Below, piece after piece: positions 17,096-25,580 of a stretch of 64,000 nucleotides of DNA. Within the stretch, counting starts at the first letter, position 1. Each line of letters begins with the position of its first letter. The notes beneath the pieces are model-generated. The model was not told the origin of the DNA. It did no database searches and saw only the letters and a program-made list of their open reading frames with translations. The position numbers were made by a program, and so were the translations under genes. Source of the stretch: Clostridium sp. DL-VIII (GTDB taxonomy: Bacteria > Bacillota > Clostridia > Clostridiales > Clostridiaceae); NCBI RefSeq assembly GCF_000230835.1, contig NZ_CM001240.1, positions 4,800,779-4,864,778 on the forward strand, in the 5' to 3' direction.

Positions 17096-17165
17096 AATTC
17101 ATCTCCCAATTCATTTAAATACTCTCATATTAACATCTTTAAAATTAACCTTAATTAATCACGTC

Positions 17166-17477
17166 TTAATATCTCATATTGAAATATTGTGCTTTTATTT
17201 TATTAACTTCTTCTTCATTGATGATATTTTTTTCCTTTAATTCATTCAAATCAATTAATTTGTCTATAATATCAATATTTAAATTTCCACTTCTACTTTT
17301 TAATAAATTAATTGATATGACTAGACCTACAATTGAAAATGGTAATGCATAAAACATTCCTAATATTCCCCATGCAAGCGCACCTCTTAGGGTAAATCCA
17401 GCTGCCATGCACATAATCAAGAAACAAATCGGAATATATACCAATCCAATTATCGACATAACCTTTAATGCTTTCAT
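17166..17477 (-). CDS. Small membrane protein with SHOCT-like tail, paralogue of 16769-17095
   Basis: This is 103 residues with two membrane helices and a soluble tail, LIDLNELKEKNIINEEEVNK, resembling the SHOCT-like tail of its neighbour. The ATG at 17477 lies 6 bases after GGGGGA; a TTG further upstream overlaps that site. The pair probably arose by tandem duplication, with the tail diverging more than the first helix. Function unknown. Confidence 0.68.
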   Translation of the reverse strand: MKALKVMSIIGLVYIPICFLIMCMAAGFTLRGALAWGILGMFYALPFSIVGLVISINLLKSRSGNLNIDIIDKLIDLNELKEKNIINEEEVNKIKAQYFNMRY

Positions 17478-17748
17478 AACTTGTCCCCCAAACAAAATAC
17501 TTTAGTATAAATAATATCATATATTTGAAAAAAAATACAATGCTATTAATTCTGTAAACAAAACGGTAAAACTTTCTACAATTTTGAACTTAAAATATAC
17601 TATTATCTAATTTTTTTAACCTACATATAAGAATTCGACTATAATTCCAATGCTCGTAACACTTCTTTAGATAAATCATACATTATTAATTGAAAAATAA
17701 CTTTCTATAACAATATAAAATACTTTCATAACTTAGGAGCTTAGTAAA

Positions 17749-18711
17749 ATGATTGAAAAAAAACCTCAGTTGAAAAATCATATATTTAAACAAAGTGAGA
17801 AGAAAATATTCTTTACAATAATTGGAGTATCAATTATTTTTTTAGGAAAATTCACAGGTGCTTTTATAACCAATAGTCTTGCACTCTTCAGTGACAGCTG
17901 GCATCTTTTAACAGATATTGCTTCATTATTAATAAGCTTTTGGGGCCTAAAGATAGCAACCAAGGCTGCTAATTACAAATACACTTTTGGCTACTCCAGA
18001 TTTAGTATATTCACTGCATTCATAAATAACATTTCATTAATTTTTATATCTATATATATTTTTTATGAGGCAGTGCTCAGATATCTTAATCCCATAGAAA
18101 TTGCCCCTCAAGGAATGATTATCTTCTCTATCCTAGGGCTAGCTGTAAACACACTAGTAGTATTTAATCTTGGGAATGGATCCAATAATTTGAATGTGAG
18201 AAGCGTATTTTTACACTTTCTCGGAGATGCATTATCAGATATTGGTGTACTTATAGGTGGTATTATAATTTACTTTACCAATTTATCTGGCATTGATACA
18301 TTTCTAAGTGCAATACTCGCTTGTCTTATCTTGAGAAATGCTTTCAAGATGGCCCTTGAATGTATTAAAATTCTTCTAGAAGCCGCTCCTGAAGAAATTT
18401 CTATTGATGATTTAAAGAAATCTATTAAAGATTTAGGAGGTATAATTGAGATTACAGATATTCACATATGGAGCTTATCTAAAGAGATCCTATCAATGAC
18501 AGCACACATCTCAATAAAGGAGTGCACTATTGAAAATTGTGAAACAAAATTACATGATATTCAGCATTTATTAAAAGATAAATTTAATATAGATCACTCT
18601 ACTATACAATTTGAACATTCTACCTGCTGTAGTTGCTTTCATAGTAAGCCTGATCATAAATATTGTTGTACTATGTGCATTGATAAATGTATAAATGAAC
18701 GTAAATACTAA
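17749..18711 (+). CDS. Cation diffusion facilitator (zinc-type) exporter with Cys-rich tail
   Basis: This 320-residue member of the CDF family would export Zn2+ or similar divalent metals by proton exchange. Six membrane helices are predicted. The two metal-site motifs are SDSWHLLTDIASLL (TM2, HxxxD) and HFLGDALSDIGVL (TM5, HxxxD), the zinc/cadmium signature. A C-terminal cytoplasmic domain of about 90 residues follows and ends in an unusual cluster, STCCSCFHSKPDHKYCCTMC, which probably binds metal. AGGAGC precedes the ATG at 17749, and a terminator follows. Confidence 0.88.
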   Translation: MIEKKPQLKNHIFKQSEKKIFFTIIGVSIIFLGKFTGAFITNSLALFSDSWHLLTDIASLLISFWGLKIATKAANYKYTFGYSRFSIFTAFINNISLIFISIYIFYEAVLRYLNPIEIAPQGMIIFSILGLAVNTLVVFNLGNGSNNLNVRSVFLHFLGDALSDIGVLIGGIIIYFTNLSGIDTFLSAILACLILRNAFKMALECIKILLEAAPEEISIDDLKKSIKDLGGIIEITDIHIWSLSKEILSMTAHISIKECTIENCETKLHDIQHLLKDKFNIDHSTIQFEHSTCCSCFHSKPDHKYCCTMCIDKCINERKY

Positions 18712-18739
18712 TAATTTCATAACTATTCTAAATTTAAAT

Positions 18740-18794
18740 CAGAAATATTTTTGTTACCTCCAGTAAGGCATAATCAAAAATATTTCTGTCTTTT
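18740..18794 (+). terminator. Terminator after CDF exporter
   Basis: CAGAAATATTTTTG (18740-18753) pairs with CAAAAATATTTCTG (18775-18788) and is followed by TCTTTT. The 21-base loop includes TAAGGCATAATC. Confidence 0.75.
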
Positions 18795-18938
18795 AAGGTC
18801 AAACTTTTCCATTAAGCCTAATGACACCTCATTATAATTTTAAAATCAGAATATATAATAAAAAATTACAAAAACTAAGTTAATGATAATTAAAGAATAC
18901 GTTCATCTTAAGTGATTGTAATAAGAAAGGAGATCTTT

Positions 18939-19994
18939 ATGCACACAATTAATATGCTTTCTTCTGCTGATAAAGTAAAAGGGCAAGGAGTCCTATCAGC
19001 ATATATAGAACAAGTTAATTTAGTTAAAAATGGACTTAAAGACAATTATAAAGTTACAATAAACAGTTCTAACTTACACGGCATTGTCCACTACCACACT
19101 ATTGACTTAAAATTTTTTTTAAGCATTCCTTTTTCAAAATTACTAGGTACAAGTGTGGCTTATGTGCATTTTGTTCCTGAAACCATAGAAGAAAGTCTAA
19201 AGCTGCCTGCTATAATAAAGAAAATATTCTATAAGTATATAATTTGGTTCTACAAAAGCGTTGATCACTTAGTAGTAGTTAACCCATATTTTATCGACAT
19301 TCTTAAACGTTATAAAATAGATGAACATAAGGTAACTTATATCCCTAACTTTGTTTCCGAAGAAAGTTTTTATAGATATGATAAAGAAAGGATTAACACC
19401 ATAAAAGCTTTATACAATATACCATTAAAAAAATTTGTTGTATTAGGAGTTGGGCAAGTCCAAACTCGGAAAGGTGTTACTGATTTTATTGAAGTTTCCA
19501 AAAGCCTTCCTAATATTCAATTTATATGGGCAGGCGGATTTTCTTTTGGTCCAATAACTGATGGTTATGCAGAACTTAAAAAGCTTGTTTCAAATTCGCC
19601 TCCTAACGTTAAATTTTTAGGTATTATAGATAGAGATAAGATGAATGATATATATAATATTTGTGATTTAATGTTTTTACCTTCTTATAATGAACTGTTT
19701 CCAATGTCTATTCTCGAAGCTATGGCATTAAAAATCCCAGTACTTTTAAGAGATTTAGATATATATCATAACATTTTATTTGATTATTATTTACGTGGGA
19801 AAAATATAATTGAATTTAAAGATATTATAACTGCCTTGCAAAGTAAAGGTAAAAATTATGAGACCTGGTGCAATAACTCCTGGGAATGCCATAAATTTTA
19901 TTCTAAAGATTATGTTTTAAAAATGTGGAAAGAATTTTATGATTCAATATACTGTAAGAAAATTCAAATTAGGAGTAATATAGATGAAAAATAA
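18939..19994 (+). CDS. Glycosyltransferase family 4 protein
   Basis: This 351-residue, GT-B-fold glycosyltransferase would use a nucleotide sugar and a lipid or cell-surface acceptor. The C-terminal half has GVGQVQTRKGVTDFIE (donor-binding loop) and the E-x7-E motif NELFPMSILEAMALKIPVLL. The start at 18939 follows AAAGGAG by 7 bases. The gene overlaps the next, a membrane-spanning YbhN-type protein, by 11 bases. That GT4-plus-flippase pairing is commonly associated with glycolipid synthesis and translocation. Confidence 0.87.
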   Translation: MHTINMLSSADKVKGQGVLSAYIEQVNLVKNGLKDNYKVTINSSNLHGIVHYHTIDLKFFLSIPFSKLLGTSVAYVHFVPETIEESLKLPAIIKKIFYKYIIWFYKSVDHLVVVNPYFIDILKRYKIDEHKVTYIPNFVSEESFYRYDKERINTIKALYNIPLKKFVVLGVGQVQTRKGVTDFIEVSKSLPNIQFIWAGGFSFGPITDGYAELKKLVSNSPPNVKFLGIIDRDKMNDIYNICDLMFLPSYNELFPMSILEAMALKIPVLLRDLDIYHNILFDYYLRGKNIIEFKDIITALQSKGKNYETWCNNSWECHKFYSKDYVLKMWKEFYDSIYCKKIQIRSNIDEK

Positions 19995-20997
19995 AATATT
20001 TAATTCAATTGCAATGATTATTTCTGCCTGCATTTTCTTATCATTCTTTCTTTTTACGAAAGGTTTAAACTCTATATTTCAAGATTTAAAAACTTTAATA
20101 TTCTTATGGCTGCTCTTTTCTTTCGTGCTCATACTTCTGTTTTGGTTATTTGAAACACTCGTCTTATACATAATAACTAAAAAGTTTTATAATATAGATA
20201 ATTTATTTTTAAAATGTTTAAAGTTTGAAATGATTGGACAATATTTTGGTGCTGTTACTCCATTTTCAGCTGGAAGCCAGCCTGCTCAGTTATATGCAAT
20301 GACTGAAAATGGAATTCCAGCTGGAATTTCTGGTTCAATTTTAATGATTAAATTTATAGTACATCAATTAGTAAATATAATTATTTTAATTTTAGCATTT
20401 TTATTTAAGTTTAGTTATTTTAATTCAAGAGTAAATTATTTTATATACTTTTGTGTTTCTGGCTTCGTTGTACATATAATAATCATGACATTAATGATTG
20501 TATTTTCAATTAGCAGTAAATTAACTAAAGGCATATTCATGTTTATATTTAAACTATTAGAAAAATTCAAACTGTTAAAGAAACCTGAGGAACTTTATAA
20601 AAAAATAGAGACTGAACTAGAAAACTTTCATGAAAATACCTTGCTAATAACAAAAAATATAAAAATGTGCCTTATGGCATCTATTTTTACAATTCTTCAA
20701 TGGTTAGCTTTTTTTACTATACCATATTGTATTTATAGAAGTTTTGGTTTTAATTCTGCCGATATATTAACCATGATAGCTGCTCAAATCTTTTTAATAA
20801 ATTTCATGGCAATTATCCCACTCCCTGGTGCTGAAGGTGGCGCTGAAGGTGGTTTTTACTTAATTTATGGTTTGTTCTTTAAAGAAGGTATAATTATAAC
20901 AGCAATTTTTATATGGAGAATATTGACCTATTATATGTCAATTGCTATAGGAAGCATATTTACTTTGTTGCTTCCAAAAATTAACTCAAGAAAATAG
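19984..20997 (+). CDS. YbhN/UPF0104 family integral membrane protein (LPG-synthase-type flippase)
   Basis: This 337-residue protein has about eight membrane segments and belongs to the UPF0104/LPG synthase transmembrane family (AglD2/MprF-like). Family signatures are FGAVTPFSAGSQPAQLYAM (about residues 91-109) and the late IPLPGAEGGAEGGFYL. Such proteins flip lipids or support glycosyl transfer across the membrane. It starts 11 bases inside the upstream GT4 gene, so the pair is one transcription and translation unit. Its 3' end overlaps the convergent Nramp gene by 17 bases. Confidence 0.84.
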   Translation: MKNKIFNSIAMIISACIFLSFFLFTKGLNSIFQDLKTLIFLWLLFSFVLILLFWLFETLVLYIITKKFYNIDNLFLKCLKFEMIGQYFGAVTPFSAGSQPAQLYAMTENGIPAGISGSILMIKFIVHQLVNIIILILAFLFKFSYFNSRVNYFIYFCVSGFVVHIIIMTLMIVFSISSKLTKGIFMFIFKLLEKFKLLKKPEELYKKIETELENFHENTLLITKNIKMCLMASIFTILQWLAFFTIPYCIYRSFGFNSADILTMIAAQIFLINFMAIIPLPGAEGGAEGGFYLIYGLFFKEGIIITAIFIWRILTYYMSIAIGSIFTLLLPKINSRK

Positions 20998-22234
20998 CTA
21001 CCAAAGGCTCAAGGGTCAGGATAAGTGTTAATACAATTAACACTATAATTGTTATCCAACCAATTGCATTCTTTACTCTACCGTTAACATATTCGCCCAT
21101 GATTTCCTTATTATTTACCATAAGCATCATGCAGACTAGGACAACCGGCAAAAGTATACCATTTATTACTTGTGATCCTAAGGTTATTTCAATAAGTGGT
21201 GCTCCTGGAATTAAAATTATTATGATTCCTACTAAAATTATTATTGTAAATAATGTAAAAAACTCAGGTGCTTCTTTTAAGGACTTGTCTATCCCTGCTT
21301 CAAAACCAAAGGCTTCACAAATATAAAAGGCTGTAGCTAAAGGCAATATTGTTGCAGAAAAAATTGAAGCTATAAAAAGACCAAATGCAAAAATTTCAGA
21401 AGCAAAAGCTCCAGCAAGAGGCTGCAATGCTAATGCGGCATCCTTAGCTTCTCCTATTTGAATTCCACTTTTATTGAGAGTTGCTCCACAAGCTACAATT
21501 ATAAAAAAGGCAACTATTACTGTAATAATGCTTCCAACCACAACATCCCAAACTTCATATTTAAAATCCTCTATCTTTAATCCCTTTTCTATGACTGCTG
21601 ACTGCATATAAAACTGCATCCATGGAGCTATAGTAGTTCCTATCATACCAACAACGGTATCTACATAATCGAAGTTAGTTTCAATGGTTGGATGAATTAA
21701 AGCGATGCCTATTTCATGCCAATCTGGTTTTGCTAGAAATGCTGAGGCAATGTAGGATAGCAAAAATAAACTAAAAACTAGAAATAGCTTTTCTGTTGTC
21801 TTATAAGTACCTTTTACAACTAAAATCCACACTGCAATAGCAGCAAACGGTACAGAAATATATTTACTCACGCCAAAAATCTGCATACTACCGGCTATTC
21901 CAGCAAACTCAGTAGCTGTATTCCCCATATCTGCAATAATTAATCCAATAAAAATGAAGAAAGTTATCCTAACTCCAAAATTTTCTCTAATTAAATCAGC
22001 TAAGCCCTTTCCTGTTACTATCCCCATTCTAGCATTCATCTCTTGTACTATAACGAGTACAATGAAGCAGGGAATTAATGCCCAAAGCAGTTTATATCCA
22101 TAGGCTGCACCAGCTACCGAATAGGTTGTAATACCACCTGCATCGTTATCTACACTGCCTGTTATAATTCCTGGACCTAGAATACTAAAAAATATTAATA
22201 AATTTGTTATCCATGTTATTCTTTTCCCATTCAC
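20981..22234 (-). CDS. Nramp-family divalent metal transporter, Mg2+-type (NRMT-like)
   Basis: This 417-residue protein with about 11 membrane segments is of the SLC11/Nramp family. The classical TM1 metal motif DPGN is replaced by DAGG (residues 31-34, preceded by DN), and the TM6 MPH motif is replaced by APW (GTTIAPWMQFY). Loss of the metal-binding methionine is the hallmark of Nramp-related magnesium transporters (NRMT), so Mg2+ rather than Mn2+ is likely carried. The start is a GTG at 22234 after GGGAGGGG. The upstream gene, 15 bases away on the same strand, encodes a soluble MgtE-N/CBS protein that may gate it. Confidence 0.85.
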   Translation of the reverse strand: MNGKRITWITNLLIFFSILGPGIITGSVDNDAGGITTYSVAGAAYGYKLLWALIPCFIVLVIVQEMNARMGIVTGKGLADLIRENFGVRITFFIFIGLIIADMGNTATEFAGIAGSMQIFGVSKYISVPFAAIAVWILVVKGTYKTTEKLFLVFSLFLLSYIASAFLAKPDWHEIGIALIHPTIETNFDYVDTVVGMIGTTIAPWMQFYMQSAVIEKGLKIEDFKYEVWDVVVGSIITVIVAFFIIVACGATLNKSGIQIGEAKDAALALQPLAGAFASEIFAFGLFIASIFSATILPLATAFYICEAFGFEAGIDKSLKEAPEFFTLFTIIILVGIIIILIPGAPLIEITLGSQVINGILLPVVLVCMMLMVNNKEIMGEYVNGRVKNAIGWITIIVLIVLTLILTLEPLVAIFLS

Positions 22235-22249
22235 TGTTTCCCCTCCCTG

Positions 22250-23476
22250 CTATATAACTTTTTTATTATGCTTAATTATTTCAAACATAATATCATTTAA
22301 ACTTACACTTCCAATTAAATGAATTTTTTCATCAACTACGGGCATAGCAAGCAGGTTATATTTTGTTATATCTTTTATTAAATCGCTTATTTTTTCTTCA
22401 TCCTGGATGTATATAATTTTCTTACTCATAATCTCTTCTAACTTCTGAGTAGGAGATGCAATAATTAATTCTTTTAAGGATACTACTCCAATAAGTTTAT
22501 TTACTGCATTTACAACATAAACATAGTAAAACTGTTCAATTTCTTCTTGATCTTTTCTAATGTCATTGACCGCATCAGCTACAGTATAATGACTTGGACA
22601 TGAAACAAAATCAGTAGTCATAAGGCTTCCAACCAAATCTTCTTCATATTCCATAAGCTCTCGTATTTCATCTGAAGCTTCTTTTTCCATATTGTTAAGT
22701 AATTCTTCTGCCTTATCCTCTTTGAGGCCATCCAATACGTCAGCTGCTTCATCTGCTGGCATTTCCTCTAATATATCAGCGGCCTTATCTGTAGAGAGAA
22801 TTCTAAGCAGGCTTATTTGTACATCCTCTTCTAATTCTTCCAAGACATCTGCCGCCTTTGCAGTATCTAAACTTGAAAAAATAATTGCTCCTGTATTTGC
22901 ATCAAAATCTTCAATAATATCCGCAAGATCAGATGGATGAAGGGTATGAAGTTTTTCATATGTTTTTGAAAGAGAAATGTCTCTTGAAGCATATGCTGTT
23001 TCAATATCTCCCCACAACATTAGTCTGCTAGATACTTTTACACCTATTCTCTTTAATGGCTTGGCAATTCCAATTCGTCTTAAAATACCTTCCAGACCAA
23101 TATCTACTGCAGCAATAAACATGCCTGAAGCCAATATAATCAATCTAATATCATTAGCTCTAACGACCTTTCTTCCATTCACATCTATAATTTGCTTATC
23201 TAAAACATATTTGTTTAAGAGCAAACTATCTTCCAGTTCTTTTCCTATAATCTTGTTACAAATCATCATATACTGTTTCTTGTCTTTATAAACATCTATG
23301 TTATTAAAATCAATAAATTTTATTCCATTTTTTGTTTTAATGACAGCTATGGTAACTTTAGGATTTTTATAATTAACATCAACAGCCAGATCTTTTAATG
23401 TTCCTAAAACTTCATTATTCAAGGTATATATTTTTCTATCCAATATCCTGCTTAAATAAACACTTCTAAATTGCAC
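22250..23476 (-). CDS. PRC-barrel + MgtE N-domain + CBS-pair soluble protein
   Basis: About 408 residues with no MgtE membrane domain. Domains in order: a PRC-barrel-like unit (about 10-80), a linker with one hydrophobic stretch (IRLIILASGMFIAAVDIG), the MgtE intracellular N domain with its LHPSDLADIIEDF start and repeated acid-rich helices (about 170-275), then two CBS motifs (about 285-400). In MgtE the N domain and CBS pair bind Mg2+ in the cytosol and close the channel. Here the sensor is free and its partner is probably the adjacent Nramp-type transporter. The start is likely the second GTG (23476), 9 bases after AAGGAGG; the first (23485) abuts the site. Confidence 0.85.
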   Translation of the reverse strand: MQFRSVYLSRILDRKIYTLNNEVLGTLKDLAVDVNYKNPKVTIAVIKTKNGIKFIDFNNIDVYKDKKQYMMICNKIIGKELEDSLLLNKYVLDKQIIDVNGRKVVRANDIRLIILASGMFIAAVDIGLEGILRRIGIAKPLKRIGVKVSSRLMLWGDIETAYASRDISLSKTYEKLHTLHPSDLADIIEDFDANTGAIIFSSLDTAKAADVLEELEEDVQISLLRILSTDKAADILEEMPADEAADVLDGLKEDKAEELLNNMEKEASDEIRELMEYEEDLVGSLMTTDFVSCPSHYTVADAVNDIRKDQEEIEQFYYVYVVNAVNKLIGVVSLKELIIASPTQKLEEIMSKKIIYIQDEEKISDLIKDITKYNLLAMPVVDEKIHLIGSVSLNDIMFEIIKHNKKVI

Positions 23477-23517
23477 TTTGCGCACCCTCCTTATCTTTAG
23501 AGTGCACCCTGTTAAAT

Positions 23518-23598
23518 TTAATTCAAGTACACCCTAAATATATTTTTAGACAATAACTTCTTTATTTTCACTTTCTTATGATGCTTGGGATCATCCAT
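23518..23598 (-). CDS. 26-residue leader ORF before the MgtE-N/Nramp operon
   Basis: On the minus strand an ATG at 23598, preceded by AAAGGAAG, opens a 26-codon frame starting MDDPKHHKKVKIKKLL and ending VYLN before TAA at 23518. It stops about 40 bases before the first operon gene. An acidic/proline start followed by a very basic stretch is reminiscent of the MgtL leader of Salmonella and E. coli, in which Mg2+ shortage destabilises the translating ribosome. Three copies of GGGTG followed by a pyrimidine-purine pair and C, at its end and after it (GGGTGTAC, GGGTGCAC, GGGTGCGC), are also notable. Coding function is inferred, not shown. Confidence 0.45.
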   Translation of the reverse strand: MDDPKHHKKVKIKKLLSKNIFRVYLN

Positions 23599-23690
23599 TA
23601 AACTTACCACTTCCTTTAAACCACATTAAAGAATTAAAAATGTTTTTTATACATCTTACTGCAAAAACTTATAAAAAGTGATTGATACGC

Positions 23691-23716
23691 AAAAAAAAAG
23701 AGCTCGTAAAAGCTCG
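23691..23716 (-). terminator. Terminator after glycosyltransferase at 23817
   Basis: On the minus strand GAGCT pairs with AGCTC (23700-23715) and is followed by nine U residues. The short stem and strong U tract make it a plausible terminator. Confidence 0.55.
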
Positions 23717-23816
23717 TAAATTTAATCTGTAAGTATTATTCCAAATTTATTTTTAAACAAATCTTATACTTTCATATATATAAGATTTAATATTGATAGA
23801 AATCAAATTATATGTT

Positions 23817-25022
23817 TTATTTTTGTGGTTTAGGATTCACTAATTTTGCAACAGAAATACTACTTTCCCTATTAGCATTTATAACATAAAAGTACTTATC
23901 TAAAATACTTCTTGCAAAACTATCACTAGAATATTTATTTGCATTAATAACAGCTTCTTTACTCATCCTATCTCTTAACTTAATGTCGCTTAATATTCTC
24001 TTTATATAATGTGCAAATTCATCTTTTTCTTTATAAGAAAAGCCATTTTCCCCTTGTTCAATTACTCCATTTATGCAAGGATCATATTTACAAACCACCG
24101 GACATCCACTGCTTAAAGCTTCCACGTAAGTTAAACCTTGGGTTTCGCTAAATGATGCAGTAACAAATACCTCTGCTATTTTATAATATTTATAAATCTC
24201 TTCGGGATTTATCATTCCTGTAAAAATAACTCTCTCTTCTATTTTATCTTTTTTGACTAAACTTTTTAAATTATTTAAATATGGTCCTCCTCCAACAATC
24301 AAAAGTTTTACATTATGAATCTCTTTTATAACGCCAGGCATCAATCTTATAAGCTCACTGATATTTTTTTCTTCCCCTATTCTACCAATATAAGCTATAA
24401 TCCTATCCTGTCTATTAATATTTAATTCAGACATAATTTTCTGCTTTTCTTCTAATGATAATTCCTGTTTAAATCTGCTTAAATCTATTCCAGTTGGTAC
24501 TACATATATAGGTTTCTTAACACCATAACTTACTAATGTATCTCTGGTTTTTTCTGTTGGTGCTATAATACTATCAAGACTATTTAATAGTACCTTAATT
24601 ATTTTAGCGCATGCATTTCTATTTATTATTTTTCCTTTAAATAAATAATTAAGATAGTTTTCATACATAGTGTGATACGTATGTATATGTGGAATATTTA
24701 ATTTACGAGAAATATATTTAGATACTAACATCATAGAAAATTCTGTCTGTGAATGAACAACATCTGGTTTCCATTTAATAATTTTTTTAATAAGCCCATT
24801 TTGTAAAATAATATTTATAATTCTTGTATCAGGATAAATACCAACTTTAATTGATTTTAAATAATACACATCCCCATCTATCTTTTCATCCCCTGTATTT
24901 GACAAAGTTAAAATCTTAACCTCATGTCCATTACATTTTAATTCTCTATATAAATTATTAATTGAAGTAACAACACCATTTATTATAGGAGAATACGTAT
25001 CTGTTGTTATTAAAATCTTCAT
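23817..25022 (-). CDS. Glycosyltransferase family 4 (diacylglycerol glucosyltransferase-like)
   Basis: This 401-residue GT-B glycosyltransferase begins with the signature TDTYSPIINGVVTSINNLYR and carries the donor-site YIGRIGEEKNISELIRLMP (about residues 200-225) and E-x7-E as SETQGLTYVEALSSGCPVVC. The N-terminal motif is typical of clostridial and bacillar alpha-monoglucosyldiacylglycerol synthases and PimB-like enzymes, so a role in membrane glycolipid synthesis is likely. GGAGG precedes the ATG at 25022, and a terminator follows. It is encoded alone. Confidence 0.85.
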   Translation of the reverse strand: MKILITTDTYSPIINGVVTSINNLYRELKCNGHEVKILTLSNTGDEKIDGDVYYLKSIKVGIYPDTRIINIILQNGLIKKIIKWKPDVVHSQTEFSMMLVSKYISRKLNIPHIHTYHTMYENYLNYLFKGKIINRNACAKIIKVLLNSLDSIIAPTEKTRDTLVSYGVKKPIYVVPTGIDLSRFKQELSLEEKQKIMSELNINRQDRIIAYIGRIGEEKNISELIRLMPGVIKEIHNVKLLIVGGGPYLNNLKSLVKKDKIEERVIFTGMINPEEIYKYYKIAEVFVTASFSETQGLTYVEALSSGCPVVCKYDPCINGVIEQGENGFSYKEKDEFAHYIKRILSDIKLRDRMSKEAVINANKYSSDSFARSILDKYFYVINANRESSISVAKLVNPKPQK

Positions 25023-25231
25023 TCCTTCAGCCTCCTATAGCTCTAAATCACATAATAAAAATTGATTATTACAATAAATTTATTTTTTCCATTAATAATT
25101 TAATTATGATACTTTCTTTGCCTTCTTAAAATTTACCAAAAGATTAACTTTGATTATGAAATTTGAATGCAATTTTATAATATTAGTATTAATAAAATTC
25201 TGCTTAACTTATAAACTTTTTAAATTATAAC

Positions 25232-25261
25232 GAATATTCAATACGGTAATTGGTAAAAATA
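25232..25261 (+). promoter_or_regulatory. Forespore-type (sigma F/G) promoter for sspH
   Basis: GAATA at 25232-25236 and GGTAAAAATA at 25252-25261, separated by 15 bases, match the forespore sigma factor consensus (-35 GHATA, -10 GGnnAnAnTA). They lie about 40 bases before the ssp start, as expected for a spore-specific gene. Confidence 0.5.
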
Positions 25262-25299
25262 TAAAGTATGTTAATAAAAATTAGAAGGAGGCAATATCA

Positions 25300-25479
25300 A
25301 TGGACAAACAACGTGCAAAAGAAATTTCATCTTTACCTACTATGGTTAACGTAACTTATAATGGAACACCAATTTATATCGAAAATGTGAATGAAAATTC
25401 AGATACTGCCAGCATACATTTCTTAAATAACCCTAAAAAATCACGTGAAGTATCTGTAAACAACTTGCAGGAACATTAG
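25300..25479 (+). CDS. sspH: H-type small acid-soluble spore protein
   Basis: This short gene encodes 59 residues beginning MDKQRAKEISSLPTMVNVTY, followed by NGTPIYIENV, SASIHFLNNPKK-like spacing and VNNLQEH. The SspH family pattern (MD..RA.EI....M..V.YNG.PV.I..V.E....A.V..L..P) is clear. These proteins are made late in the forespore and packed in the spore core. AGAAGGAGG precedes the ATG, a forespore-type promoter lies upstream, and a strong hairpin follows. It shows that the organism sporulates. Confidence 0.85.
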   Translation: MDKQRAKEISSLPTMVNVTYNGTPIYIENVNENSDTASIHFLNNPKKSREVSVNNLQEH

Positions 25480-25480
25480 A

Positions 25481-25520
25481 AAATAAGGCAGCTGCTAAAT
25501 ATGAAGCAGCTGCCTTATTA
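25481..25520 (+). terminator. Terminator after sspH
   Basis: AATAAGGCAGCTGCT pairs perfectly with AGCAGCTGCCTTATT around a short loop (about 25482-25518). It is bidirectional in form and ends sspH transcription. Confidence 0.8.
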
Positions 25521-25529
25521 TACTAAATG

Positions 25530-25562
25530 TAACAAAAAAACCTCATTAGATTTTCTAATGAA
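25530..25562 (-). terminator. Terminator after nhaC-like gene
   Basis: On the minus strand CATTAGA pairs with TCTAATG, followed by AGG and a run of seven U residues (25533-25560). It lies 20 bases after the antiporter stop. Confidence 0.7.
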
Positions 25563-25580
25563 GCTTCTATATGAGATATT

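Noticed and set aside
23486..23720. Mg2+ M-box riboswitch before the MgtE-N/Nramp operon
   Set aside because: The leader lacks the M-box core sequences and is too short; only a leader ORF is supported.
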